Source: Viscum album | Lineage: Eukaryota; Streptophyta; Magnoliopsida; Santalales; Viscaceae | Direction of reading: 5' to 3' | DNA length: 64,000 nucleotides | Assembly: GCA_963277665.1 (NCBI GenBank) | Contig: OY728143.1 | Coordinates: 235,901,591 to 235,965,590, forward strand | Shown: positions 47,201 to 61,028 of the stretch, in pieces | Layout of the letters: the number at the start of each line of letters is the position of its first letter | How positions within the stretch are numbered: the first letter of the stretch is position 1 | The notes under the pieces: generated by a model | What the model was told of the DNA's origin: nothing | Database searches by the model: none | Seen by the model: only the letters and a program-made list of their open reading frames with translations | Made by a program: the position numbers and the translations under genes

Positions 47201-47445
47201 CTAACAGCTACCATGAATAAAATTCATGTATCCTCTAGGTTCAAATGGAGTTCTGAACTCAACCATCATCTTAGATATATGATCTAAGACTCTTATCATG
47301 ATTTATTTCACATTTAATTATAATAGAAACATTTATATTAATATATATATTGTATTTTTGAAATCACCACGTTATGCGCTTTTGGGACTCATAACAATAC
47401 GCCAACCCATCACATGTATTCAGATATATTAGGAATAATATTACA
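44299..47445 (-). repeat. Element 3 left (3') LTR
   Basis: It starts TTTCATGATCC (from a TGTCATGACC-type terminus) and ends at an ATTACA like that of Element 2. The ACTCAGTAGG motif is at 44773-44782. Repeated GGGATCA words lie between about 45375 and 46070. It contains short chance frames (45050-45277, 46282-46500, 46443-46667). Confidence 0.6.
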
Positions 47446-49879
47446 AAGTTATATAGATCAAAACATGAGTAACTATATCCTCCACAAATAAAGATTGTTG
47501 TCCCCCAAAAGAAAAATCCTACTCACAAGGGAATGAAACATGGAACTCCACTCAGAATATCATTACCTCAAGCCCACAAAACCACCACAATGAGAAAAAA
47601 GGTTTCTTAGGATACTCAACAACATGAACACAAGGGAACCTCCTAGGCTAAGGTAATCTCATGTCTATCTTAAACCATGTCAATATATTGAAACTACTAG
47701 CACATGTCTCCTCAGTTGTGACATGTGGAAAAGCACCAAGCACCACAATCCATCTACTGTCCAGGGTTCTAATGGTACACCACCTCACTGAATAGACATA
47801 TAGACAAAAAACAATATTCCAAATACCCATGTAAAAAGAAATCATCCATCGTACTTTGATACTATCCTATTTGGGTTTCACCTACTCGCCCTCATGATTT
47901 TTATTGCATCTCAAGAACACATTTTAGTTTGGAAAACATCACTATTTAAAATGATTATAAATCTATTAAATACCATGCCATTCCCTCCTAATACTTTTAA
48001 TGTAGATAAATAAGATAAAAAACTCGAGGGTACCAACAAAATGAACATGGTTTACCAAATACACACACTAGGTCTTATTGGCACCATTTTACAAGCATCA
48101 TATACAAAACCCCTATGCAAATATAGAAGTTGGAGGTAATCATCCATTTCACCATGAACGTATTCTCCTTGGGTGGCCCTAGAATTACATCAATGATTTC
48201 CGCACATCCAAAAAGTGTATCTCTAGGGTGGATGGATATGTCATCCTTGTAAATTTCAATCTTCATCCAACATAACTAAAATACATTCTTACCAACACCT
48301 CATATTACAGGTAAACAAATCACAAGATATAAGTGAAATGAATATAGTACATCATAAAAATTTCTATTAATAACTAATACAGAAAGTATAAAGGATAAAA
48401 AACAAACCTCTATCACTTCTAATAGCCTCTTCATCAAGGGAATTTATGGATATTGTTTTTCAAAACCCTGTTATCTAGCTCCTTGAGAAATGCATGGATC
48501 ACCTATGGGAAGTAGTGGCATCTCATACCATATTACACCTCTTTCTTCTCTACAAGATCATCCTCCACGTATTCTACCATGTGTACCTCCATGCCTGAAA
48601 CGTTACCTTTTACAAGGTGGTCAGTTGACCAAATCCCCCTCAATTGCATAGTAGGTCAAATAATAATAAGCAAGATATCCCCAACCATCACCTGTGTAAT
48701 ACCGCCTCCACATTAGCTTACCAATACTGCCCTTGAATCCATGATCCTCTTAACCTCCATCCTAGGATCGCATCATGAATAGTCCTTCACACTTGGATAA
48801 CTATATCAAGAATCATCTACCATCTGTAGGTTGTTGTCTACCTTGTTCCCAACACTAACAGTCGGAGTCTACACTATCAAATATCTCTCCAGCACCAAGG
48901 CCCGCTCAAGCACTCCATCCTAAGAGGGTATGCACATCCACACCACTAACACCTTTATCTCTCATAACATGTTCTAGTTAACGGTATTTCTTCTAAATAA
49001 CTTTTATTTAACATTATACAAGGAGTATCGTGAAATGTATGTGAACATCACCATGAACACTGCCACTGTAAGGGTATCATGGTAAAGCAGCCGAAACTCA
49101 TGGATAAGTAATGACCTCAATGAGGTAGGAAACAATTCCTCCCAAAGAAGACACTCAAACACGACCAAATAGAGTATCTACTAATTGTGGGTCGGTTTCA
49201 TAAGACTCCACAAATGTATGGGAGAACCATGAAATAGGCATGCTACTATTACTAGTATTTGATCAGGAGATTTCCTGAAAAGGATGATAGGAAAACATAA
49301 TTACCTGAAATGAGTAATCAACTGCCTTGGGTTTTTGGTCATCCCATTACTATATAGGTTGTTTCCTTAGGAACATGGGTACCAATTTCAATTTTCATTC
49401 ATCATGAGCCTACACTACATGAATATTATATTTCTCAATGGGTTTTGTCTCATCTAGAATGCCAGTTGGTGTTTCCACCTAAGAACAAATTTCGTACAAT
49501 GAATCTTTATCATGTGGTGTATCATTAGCCCAATCATATAGTGGATGATTTATTAACATCCATCATGTTGGAATGAAAAAAAAATCAAGACACCCCTTGG
49601 TCAATCATTTTATCTTGTGTTATAACTCAAAATGTATAAGGAAAATCCCAAAAATTAGTAATATTTGATGCATGTACCATTATTAACCTATGACTAGTTT
49701 TCAAATATAAATAGTCAAAAATTATGTTACTAGAGTCCAATTGGGTAGAGATTTCAGCTGCTGCAACAACATTGGGCACTATTTCCCAAGAGAAAAAAAT
49801 ACCCTAAACTATCTCTTTGCAACAAAAACGAATCTCATACATCATTGGTCACAAATAGAAACATTATATTATACAACTC
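47446..49879 (-). pseudogene. Element 3 interior with gag trace
   Basis: The interior is about 2.4 kb, far too short for a full gag-pol. Read on the minus strand, 48870-48919 encodes DGVLERALVLERYL. This matches the VLERALxxE helix of plant gypsy gag and aligns in position with the LEVLVRAEVVE block of Element 2. I could not read any protease, reverse transcriptase or integrase motif. Either the element was a non-autonomous derivative or pol was deleted. Confidence 0.5.
49865..49876 (-). other. Relic primer-binding site of Element 3
   Basis: The plus-strand bases TATTATACAA (49867-49876) match TCTGATACCA at 7 of 10 positions. That is the complement-side form of the initiator-Met primer site. 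CTC (49877-49879) and the LTR start at 49880 follow immediately, the same arrangement as at 32392-32407 in Element 2. Confidence 0.45.
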
Positions 49880-52800
49880 TATTGTGACCTAACCCAATAG
49901 GTCTCGAGACGTTACTCCCCATCCCGCCTCCTAATGCATGGGGATGGTGTCCAGTCCCGATTAAGATATCATGGACATGGGAGGCCTTAGATTATGCTAA
50001 CTGTGTGTATGAACCCATATACACCTAAAATAAATTCTCTAAATATATATATATAAATCGAAAAATAAATGAATCTATACATTTATCTCTGTCGTAATTA
50101 AAATAGAATTGTAAAAGGGAAAAAATAGTCACCCAAAATTAATTAATAAAAGCATCTGACCTACTCAGATATTGGGGATATCTATCAAATTCACTTACCA
50201 GATAGCACTTTGTCCAAACATCCATAAAAATCGGCATCCCCTTGCTCACAAACTCCACAAACTCTGGTCCACTGGGAACTCCATCAGACTACATGTGGTC
50301 CACACAAGGAAAAATATGTCCGAAAAAAGACCATCATGTGGTTTGAATAACAAAACTCAGTAGGATCCCTAATACCCAAATGAAAATGGGAGAAAAATAT
50401 AGGCAACTGTGTACATAAATCCTCTTAAAGAAACCATAATTTGATAGAAACTCCATCTAGGGACTATCCTAAGACAAAAATAGCCAAATATCACAGTCCA
50501 CATGGGGTGTCAACCCAGTCACATAAATAAATTCTTGGAATCCCAAAAAAACACTATGATATACTTATATCATACTCCATGGATCATGAGGTTCCATCTA
50601 CATAGCCATCAACTTGTTACTAATGAAGGCTAAAAGGCACACTCTTCCATGACCACACACTGCATGAGATGTTTGATCATAGATGAAACTCATCTAAGAG
50701 AGGCACTCAATCCTGAAACAACATTTTCATAAATCATATTACATATGATATATACCACTCAATCTGGTATTAGTAAGACCAGGTCCTAACATTGTCTTTT
50801 TGACAATACACATATTAGAGAACATGCTTATCAGATTTCACCACTATCAAACACCTAATGAAACATAACAGATCACAATAATCTTATTGGGGATGTCACA
50901 CATTCCTAATAGGGGATGCTATTATCCCTACTAGAAACACATTCACAAACCATAAAAATGGGATCACTCACAGGATATACTCAGGGAAAATATGAATTCA
51001 GTTTTTAAAAACATACACCACAACTATTGGATAAGATTATTACTCCTATGATCCAATGGGGGAAACCAAAACATAAAATGGAAACTGGGGAACTCTAAGG
51101 AATGGGATCACACCCATGATTCCCAATAGGACATCAAAACCCAAATTGACTACCCATAAATCATATGTCTTAGATAGTGGATCATCACACATTTAGTGTT
51201 GGTCACAACTATTCTATAAACCTCATATAGTATAGTTTATAATGTTCTGTATCATATCACAAAGATTACCACCAACCAATTTAATCCTTTTATTGAGTAG
51301 GGGATCATATATATGACGATTCTGCAACAATACAGTTACTAAATTTTGAATAGGGAATCATATATCAAATGATACAAACAACCTACAAAAACAACCTCCT
51401 ACATGGGGGATGATACTCTCGATGAAAAAAGATACCCTATAATGAAATTTACTCTATATAGGGTCTCCCCCCATATAGTGACATTCAGTTTGATTCCAAA
51501 TACCGATCTTAGGAAATGATTTGATAAAGGTTCCCACCCCTTACTCTCTAGAGTGTTGAAACCACTTTAAAAAATGATACAATATTCATCTATAGCATCT
51601 CCAATGAAACTATAGAACCCTATCCTTGCTCATCCTATCAAGGGTATCACAATTTTTTATCATGGAAATAATTCCACATGTACACTCATAAGGATAGACC
51701 AAGGGAACATAATCTACCACTGCTTGTATAAACATCACTAACCTAAATGATGACAACATCCCATCACATAGAATTTCAAAGGCCCAAAATGAGGCCATAA
51801 ACGTTTTATATGTGGAACCATTCTCATTATAGGTTACTCACATGCTTGATTCTTATCTCCAAAAAAGGAAATATGTTGGGAATAATCTCTTCTATGAAAA
51901 TAATTCTTGGTGCATAAGGGGTTTTACACGGTGTGTGACCCCTAAAAAACTACTAATCATGTCTTCTGACCACACTTCTTGGGTGGTCATGATGGAATAC
52001 ATGGAATGTATATATATTAGATGCCATATCTCACCCCACCCATTCCCTCTCTAGGTATTCCATTCACATGACCTAGAATTATTTTTCAACCACATGGTGT
52101 ATAGCCCTTGGTATACGTTGTCTCCAAGATACATGACCCCTTGGTCATGTATCTTTCCCATGTCTGTATATGGTACCATATTCATATCTAGTCTATTCAT
52201 GTACTTTTACATGGTTGTATAAGTTCACAAGGATTTATGGGAAATTTCCTGTACCCACACGACACTCGGTCAATATGTAGCATCTATCACAAAGTATATT
52301 GTTTATAGTCCCAAATACTAATATTCCCCAAATGGGAAGAATATAGGTCTTGTTCATCTGGTATAAATTTCATGTTGATAAAAAAACATTATAAATTCTT
52401 AGTGAGCCACCCAAAATTCTATTTTTCCCATGAAACACATAGAATTCCCCGCAAGGAGTCAATAACAAGAACCCACATAATCTACAACCTTAAAAAAATG
52501 TAGAAACAAGGGGACTAGGAAATAAAACTCAAATAACCTACCTATTAGTGAAACATTTAATATTAAGGTTCATATCCATACTCTAATGTTGTTTCACCGT
52601 AATTCAAGAGTGATCTCTATGAATATTATCGATCAACATTCCTCAGTTTGGTAATATAGAAATTTGTCTCTCAAAGGGTTAGGAGAGGGGATTTGGATCA
52701 ACAAGCTAGGTTCACCAAGGGGGCATGGTAGGTGGGTTTTGATATAAATTTATTTAATAAATAAATCACATTGAACTCCCTACCCATGAATCACCACTGA

Positions 52801-53079
52801 ACAAACACCCATTAAAAATAATTTTTATGTCACGCATTTGCTAAACACATTTTTATAAACTCAACTGTTGTCATAAAAATATGATTTGAGACTCCTACCA
52901 AGGTACATTCAATATTTACAATGATTCCACATTCTTGAGATGAAATACATATAAAATTTTTTATTTCATTATGTCGATGCTCTCTAGGAATCCAAAACCC
53001 ACACTGACTGAGCCACAAGATTATGAAATCTTCCATTAAATATTCTAATGTATTAATGGTAAAAATGTGTGTCACTACA
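49880..53079 (-). repeat. Element 3 right (5') LTR
   Basis: It starts TATTGTGACC and is collinear with 44299-47445. ACTCAGTAGGATCC is at 50355-50368, and GGGATCA words lie from about 50958 to 51420. The end near 53079 (a CTACA) is estimated by alignment with the left arm. Short frames (50172-50363, 51842-52054, 52830-53099) are not genes. Confidence 0.6.
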
Positions 53080-53340
53080 CTTGAAATTTTTGGATTCAAT
53101 TAGGTTTACCTATTGTGAATTATTTTTCTAACATCCTACTTGTTAAAATTGATGTCTATTGAGCATGAAAAAGTCATGTTCACTTTTATGGATTGGGTGT
53201 CTATATAAAAGGTTGGTTTTGTTAATGCTGGTGACAAATAGGTCACTTAGAAATCTTTGTGGGTTTTGGTTTTGATGTCTCTTATTTTTGCATTAATTTT
53301 TTTTATGATGTAGTTGAATCAAATTCATTTTATGTAGTAT
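53080..53340. other. AT-rich spacer
   Basis: A T-rich, gene-free stretch between the fossil LTR and the GC-rich island. Confidence 0.5.
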
Positions 53341-53705
53341 GGGATTCACCGCAATCCAAATCTCGGCACCGCCATCCTGTTCGCATGCAGGTACCCCGAC
53401 GTACCACCCATCGCACACACCGAAGATGAGGTGGTAGCCTCATGCCGCCGAAGAGGGACACAACCACGGACTGGCACTGCACTGCATTGAGACCCTATCC
53501 AGCTGATTTGGACGGGGAAGACAGCCGCGGTGAAAAGAATGAGGCAGCCGAAGAAGATTTCGACGCTTCCGCAATAGAGGATCAACCGCCACAATTTGTA
53601 GAGCACGAGGGAGGAGGTGCCGCACGAACCCTAGACAAAAGAGGCAGCGCCGAGGGGAAACCCTCTCGCGTAGAGCCTCTTACGGGAACATCGAGACTGG
53701 GATAA
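53341..53705. other. Isolated GC- and CpG-rich island, possible exon or captured gene fragment
   Basis: About 365 bases with roughly 60% G+C in the line I counted, and many CG dinucleotides, inside DNA that is otherwise very AT-rich with few CGs. Composition changes abruptly at both edges. On the plus strand a frame of 87 codons (53442-53705) encodes an acidic stretch (DLDGEDSRGEKNEAAEEDFD) and ends TSRLG-stop. On the minus strand there are frames 53346-53606 and 53440-53625, and a CTAGGGTT word typical of plant leader sequences. A GC/GTGAAT splice-donor-like site lies near 53354. I do not recognise any protein in either direction. It could be a first exon, a pseudogene fragment, or a gene piece carried by a transposon. 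Confidence 0.4.
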
Positions 53706-56700
53706 GTTTTAAGATATTTTTTATTATTATTGTATTCTATTTACCTTGAATTACCATATTTACCATTAATCGCGGTAAATAAAAGACAAAAGTTACAATT
53801 CACCGGAAATTATTTTCATGTCATTGAACAACATTATACTTATTAATGACAACCATGTATGTCATGTTTTTGAAATTCAATTCACAGAAGTGGTAAAATA
53901 TCATTTAAATGAAGAAGTTAGTTTTTTAACTACTACTAAGTGGTTTCACTATTCATCAAAAATTGATGTATTTCAGAAAAATACCAAATATTCCGCCAAA
54001 GATATATTTTACATTCCAAATTAAAAAAATGATTTCTATTTTACCAAATTAAAAACATAAAATTTGGATTGAAGAATTTAATATTATTTCCCGTTGTTAG
54101 GTCAAAAAATGTGTTTTTAAGAAATTATTACTATCAAAATATTGACAGTTTATTATATCCAATTTCAAAGTGAAATTTCATACAATGACTTACATTGGAT
54201 TAAATTGTAAAAGTATAATATAATTACACATCTAAACCATTTGAAAATATAATAAAACTATATAAATAAATTATATTAAAACCCAGTTTGTAATTAAAAT
54301 ACATTATTTTTCAATATTTTTTAAAAAATGAACAATATCAGAAAAATACGAAAATTTCAACCAATGTAAATTTTGGAGTCCTGATTCTAAAGAAAAATTT
54401 ATTTTTGTCAAATATAACATATAAAAGTGAAAAAAACTAGATTTAAAAATATTTTGACATCAAAAGCTGGTAAATTGGCCTTTTAATGAATATTGGTGTA
54501 TCTATGCTTAAAATTAGATTCATTGACATTTTAAGCCTCTAACTTCTATGGGATAAATGTAAAAACATTTAAAAAACATTTTTATTCACATTTTAGTTAG
54601 TTCTATTCATTCCCACCAATATAATGGCTATGCTTTAACATTAATTTAAAAATAATAATATTTTATTATTAGTGTGCAATGTAATATTTCAAAGAAAGAC
54701 GTTGTTTTGTCTCGAGTACGACATCGAATATAGAATCCCATTTAAATTATCATTAATATTTCATTAAAAAATATTAATGAATATGAAAATATCATATTTC
54801 TTTATTTACCTTGGATGTTACACTAACATCTCAACATGGCCAATAATCCAATAAATTTCATAAATCAAGATCATATAATTATGAGTGTCTCAATTTCCTT
54901 GGTTTTGTGGATGATTAAAGTGATATAAATCCCAATAAAACTCAAGAAACACATTATAATCTCATCCTCCAGATAATAGAACTATATAGATGACTCCATG
55001 CTAGAGGGATTCAACTGATATGACCAATAGAGAAAGTATATGGTCACGATAATTCATATCACCCTTCCCATTTGGGGAGGAATTATGCTGATAAATAGTG
55101 ATTTTTTATTTTATTTATATTTAATTTTTTTACATTTTAATGATTTCATTACACTAAACACTGAGTTTAAATGATATATGAAATTCATATTATTATCTAA
55201 ATGTGACTATTAGAGTATTTTCATTAAATTTTTTTGAATGAATAGGACTAACCTAGTAAATAAATACATTGTTAAATTCTTTATATAATTAAAATTCATT
55301 TATAAATGAATAATAAATATATAGATAGTTTTTTTACAATGTTGTTTTATAAATAAAAATGAATTTTTTACAAAATATTTTATTGTTTTTATTATTGATA
55401 ATTATAAATTATTTCTACCAATAATATATATTTTATTTTTGTTGAATAATATCACTATTTAAATTTAAAAAAAAATTAAATTTTGCTGTAATTTTGGGGT
55501 TTTCCTGAAAAGATAATTTATTATTTATATACAGTAATGATTTATATGAACCTATAAATATAGTTCATTGAAAATATCCAATAAAACATTGATTTTTTTA
55601 TAAATTTAAAAAATTCTCTACTATAGAAATATTATAAATAATTATGTATTATTCATATTTATAAAATATTTTTTTATATATTATTATTTTTTAAAAAAAA
55701 ATTAATTTCTATAATACATTGTTTTGTTTTTTGAATATATGAGAAAATTAATCTCTTCTAAATATATAAATTGTATTCTATATTTATAATAATTATTATT
55801 ATTATATTTTAGAAGTTCAATTTTTTCATTATAATTGTAATATTGGTAAAATATTTCGACCTCAGTGAAGGAGGTAAAGTTGGGTTCAATTTATCTGTCA
55901 TAAAGTCAGTATAAATATAAAAATTTCAATTTTCCAAATGGATTATTTTAGTTCATATATTAACATTTTTAATGGTATATTTAAATTATTTTATATCATT
56001 ATTTGGATATATGTAATCCAAGTTGGACCTTTGTGAATATATATAATATTTTATTTAAATTCAAAACTAATCTTTTTTATTTTTCCCCAATTGCATTGTT
56101 GGAATATTCCTTTATATTTCTCGTTGATCCAAAATATTATAAATACAAAAATTTATTATTTTTTCTTAAGAAACTCATGGAAAATAATATTAATACTTTA
56201 GTTCAAGGGTAAATTATATTAACTCTTAAATAAGTTATTTTTTCCCAAAAAAATAATTTTTTACTATTTTTATATTAAAAGTAGCTTCTTCAAACATATA
56301 TAAATGAACAGAAGTATTTAAAAAAAATTGGATTTTTCTTGTCCACATTTTATTATAATTCAATTTTTTATTTTTTTATTATAAAATTATGTTATTTTTG
56401 TAAAATCATTATGTTATATAAAATATGTTTAAAATGGGTATACTATTCATTCACTAGGATATTCGGATTAAAATGAGTTTGTAACATGTTTTAATGTGAG
56501 AATTTATATTTATTTACAATTTATCACATATAATCATCCAATTTGGGTTCCTTCAAAATAAATTACATTATAACGATGTAATATTTATTATTTAATCAGA
56601 TGTGAAATTGGAATTTTTTCAACTCCCAACCATATAAAAGGAAAAAACCTACCTTACCATATTCAATGTTCACAATTTTTATAACTTATAAAAATCCTAT

Positions 56701-56922
56701 AAAAATAACCTACTATCATCCATTAACATGTTCTTTACATTTTTTAATTTCCAAAATACTATTATTTCATGGATATGGTGTTAACCAAAATAGGTTTTTT
56801 AAAAATGACATATATATCTAAACCAATTTCATTTAATGTTATTTATTTTTTTCCATAGTATAAATCAATTAAATAAATTATATTGTTATGATTTATTTAT
56901 CGAAATATATTTATTTTTTATA

Positions 56923-56945
56923 ATATATATATATATATATATATA
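56923..56945. repeat. (AT)n microsatellite
   Basis: An uninterrupted AT dinucleotide run of about 11 units. Confidence 0.9.
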
Positions 56946-59900
56946 AAAGATTATAACATCATTTAATTTGATTTTTAAATTAAAATATAATGTCCATGTA
57001 CGTGTGGACTACCACCTCTAAAAAGGTATGTGTTTCTTTCGTTAAAATTTTATGTTGATGGTTATACTGATGGATTTTTTAATATATAATTATCTGTGAT
57101 AATTATGATAATAATATAGTTCTATAAATTTTAATTATTATGTATTTACCATTCATTCCATCAACAGATATGTTGAAACCTCACTCATGTAGACATATAG
57201 AATATTGTATCGATTAGGTGTATCAATAGTTTTTTCCTATTAGGTTAATATATATTGTTTAAAAAAATTATGTAATGACTAAATATGAAAATAATATGAA
57301 AATTAATGTTCTATAAATTATGCAGTCATTATCATAGTAGAATGAACCAAAATAAAAAAACTGAATCATGCAAACAAGGCTCACATTTTAATATATTTTA
57401 TTCTATATTTATATTTTAACAAAACCACTATAGTACTTACGGAAAATATCACATTTATAGTTCTTGGTGGTATTTTGAGATTAATTATAAAAAATACATT
57501 ATTTTGGATTTTAATTTTTTAATTTTTTATTCATCAATTGGTCCATATCATATTCTACATGGATAATAATTGAGTAATTCCTTTTTTATATTCTAATCAA
57601 ATGGGATTAATTTGATACCTCTAGTTCAAAACAGTAATCCATCATTTGGAGGCCCAAATCCAGCATACAGTTTGGAACTTGAAAAATATGAATAGTTCAG
57701 GAATAATTTTATTATTGGACAACGTAACCTGAAAAAAATTCTCAATTATTTCTAAATTAGCTAAGGATGTATAAATAATTTCAATGAAAAATAGTCATAA
57801 TTTTTCTCAAACATGATTTTACCATTTTCAAGAAAATATATTCATGGTAAATTATATATGGGTAATAAAATGAGTCACCCTGGAAATAATAATTTTATTG
57901 AGTGAAATAGTTACAACATCATCATTTGGTGTCCAATGAATTGGAACTGTAAAGGGTGAACATGAATGAAATATGGGAACAACTATTATAAAGAATTAAT
58001 TTCCCATTTCTATAATTTAATTGCTATATCAAGAATAGACATTCATATTAATATTGGAGATATTAATTTTTCACCCACTCTCTTTAGAAAAAATTTCATA
58101 TTTATAATTTCAAGGGAATTGTCACAAAGGTGTAACCTATTTTTTGTAAATATTCATGTTTACTATATTTTACATTTGTTAAAACAAGTGTACGCCTAAA
58201 ATATATTTGTTCATCACCAAAAATAAATTATTCAATTTTTATTTTTATATTTTCTCCCACTATGTTTTCCTTTTCAACTACAATGTGTTTATTCTATTGA
58301 GGTTATAGTGGCTTGATTGAGTTTTTTATAATTGAATTACTTCCATTTATCCAATTAATGGTTTTTATGTGCTGGTTAAATCGATTGTGGGGAGAAATAT
58401 CCCTATTTTATCTATAACTAGTTACTAGTTATTGTTTAATAATTATCCTTCCTGTTAATTATTTTTTCATGCATATGGTGGTGTAATGAATAAATATTTA
58501 TTTCCAATAAATAGTTATCCTTGACGATGTTCAGAAGATAATTTCACTGAATGCAATGGTCTTTTTATGGGGTTCCCACATTACAAATGAATGGAGAGGT
58601 GTGGAATGACTTCATAACCTCCATTAATCCAAAACTAATATCAATTTTAAAATAATAATATCATGACCCATGACCTCCAAATATCAATTTAAATTTTTCT
58701 TTCTTTTAACTCATTCTATTTTTAAATTCATCTGTATATATCTATGTCTTTATATTTAATGAATTTTAAAACCCCAATTATATTTCTATTATAATTTTAT
58801 ATTAGTTTGTAAATATTAGTGACAATAGAAAAATAGTGTATTTGAGTGGCCTCCAAGAGATATTGATCATTATTTTACTCAATATATTGAAAATAGAGGT
58901 AAATAAAATATTGAAAATGGAAAAATGGAAAAATTATCACATTCACATTAACAAAAAATGAAGTAGTTACCACTGAAAATATTTATATTCAAAAAAAAAT
59001 TATTACTAAATATTTGATGAGTTTTTATAAGTAAATTCAATATGTAAAGATATATATGTGAATTATAAATGAATATATTTTTAATAACTCTATATTTATT
59101 ATATATGAGGTTTGAACATGTATAAAATAATATTATATTTGAGTAATGGGATTTATGTTTCAATATATTTTTAATCATGATTTTTTATGTTTCAATTTTA
59201 ATTAATAAAAATTATATTATTATTATTTGATAAAACACATTAATTAATTATATAATAATAATTTATCAAATTTTGAGGATTAATGAAAATTTCACTCTCA
59301 TTGGTTCTAAAATGATTCATAAATATTTTTTATTAATATTTGACCTTATTAATCATCATTCATCACAAAAAAAAATTTATTCCGTATCATTATTTTGTAA
59401 ATGTTTTAATTAAATATTTTTAGGATTTTTTATTTATTTTATAATTTCATTCATAATCATATTTTAGTTTTTACATAATGGTTAAAAAATAATTTTCTAG
59501 CCATTTTTTGAATGTGTTACATTGTTTTTCCAATGGTGTAAACATAATAATTGTTTAAAAATTACTACATAGAGGTAATTTCCCACCAACCAGATTTCTC
59601 ATTGATTTAAGTATTAAATTTCAATTTTCTGTGCATCATCATAATTTTTTTTCATATTTTTTTTTGAATTTTATATTATTAAAATTTTATTTGAAAATTA
59701 TAAGTGTATTTCCCTAAATGATAATCCTATTATATTTTTTTGTTTTTTTTTCATAACAACATTTGATATAAAAAACTAATCATAGTTTCTATTATCTTAT
59801 GAGTGATTCATATTTTTTATGGATTATTTATGATATTAATGATGAAATGTTGAATCAAACCTATTCTTCCTTTAAATTATTCATTAATGAAATAAATAAC

Positions 59901-60890
59901 TTCTTATAAAACATTTTCCAATTCCCTAGGTAATGATATAGTGATATAAAAAAATTTAATACTTTTTTGAATTTATAATCAATATTTTATTTTTATAATG
60001 TTTGTGTCAATAATTATATAACACCCCATGTACATTATTTAATAATGGTTTAAATTAAAATATAGTAAGTGTGTCACCTCTAGCTTGTGGTATTCTATAT
60101 TTTAATGTATTTTCAATTCATATAGTCATGGATATTTAATTAGATGTATGAAATTTTGGGTTTTCTATTGAAAAAATTAGAAGAAAAAATACAAGTACAG
60201 AAATATGTACATATTGTGTAATTGGTTATTCTAAAATATAAAGTTGAAGTGATGATATTTATGGCATATGTGGCCTCAATAAAATATATGAAGTGTGTGT
60301 GAGTAACATGTCATTTAAATTCCCTAACTCAGATTGTTATATTTCATACAACATATAGTTTATCCTCACAGTTAATTTTATTCTCCCTAATAACTCCCAG
60401 GGGTTCAAAAGACAAATTCCTATGATTTTCGATGTAAGAACATTGGTGACAATGAATCATTTATTTCCTATTTGTGGAATAAAAATGTTAGTTTTCCTTT
60501 CCCCAAACATTGTTTGTATCTTCCAGTATTGGTTTGACTGTAAATATATTATTTGTGTTTACACTCAAATCAACATTCTTTTATTTTCAAAAATGATATC
60601 ATCAAGGAATTTTATTATTTAACTGGAGGAATAAGGTTTCATTTTTTGGAATAATATTGGATTCTTTTAGCTAGTCTATTCAAAGGATGTTTCTTCTATC
60701 GAACTATATTTTTAATGATCTTGTTTTCTGGATCATTCCAAAATCATAATTATGTTGCATTTGAAATAATTTATGGAATTAATTGAGGAGACACATATTG
60801 ATGTGGTTTCAATTGAAAGATTTTCAAAGAATGTATTTGTTTGAAAAATTATTTTGTATAAATTGTGACATACAGGTATGATGAGTGTTC

Positions 60891-61028
60891 ATAATAATTC
60901 ATGATGGGTAATATTTAGATGTACCTCCATAAATTAATAATAATTTGTAATGGGTGGTTTTAAAATATACCACCCCAAAATGATGATAATTTAGGATAGA
61001 TCAAAACTAGATGTACCACTGTCATGTC
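60891..61028. repeat. Degenerate 46-bp tandem repeat, three copies
   Basis: The units start at 60891, 60937 and 60983, so the period is exactly 46 bases. Each begins with ATAATAATT or ATGATAATTT, has a GATGGGTA, AATGGGTG or GGATAGAT phrase near base 11, and a TGTACC(T/A)C or ATACCACC phrase around base 30. The units differ at many positions, so the array is old. Confidence 0.6.

Larger units (their letters stand above)
44299..53079 (-). mobile_element. Element 3: fossil antisense LTR retrotransposon
   Basis: Two long, highly diverged but collinear arms, 44299 to about 47445 and 49880 to about 53079, are each about 3.2 kb and run in the same direction. They share many phrases in order, including CTCAGTAGG, TACCACTCAATC, TAACAGATCA, a series of GGGATCA words, and GGGGACTAGGA. 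The inner edge of the right arm has a relic initiator-Met primer site (49865-49876) followed by CTC, the spacing seen in Element 2. The 2.4-kb interior is short and holds only a gag trace. The outer borders are approximate and no target duplication is legible. It is much older than Elements 1 and 2. Confidence 0.65.

Noticed and set aside
48075..48266. 63-codon minus-strand frame starting MKIEIYKDDISIHP
   Set aside because: It contains a DD pair but none of the flanking reverse transcriptase motifs, so it cannot be called pol. It was left within the Element 3 interior.
53442..53705. 87-codon plus-strand frame in the GC-rich island as a named gene
   Set aside because: No family recognised and similar-length frames exist on the other strand; GC-rich DNA lengthens frames by chance. 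It was kept only as an unexplained island.
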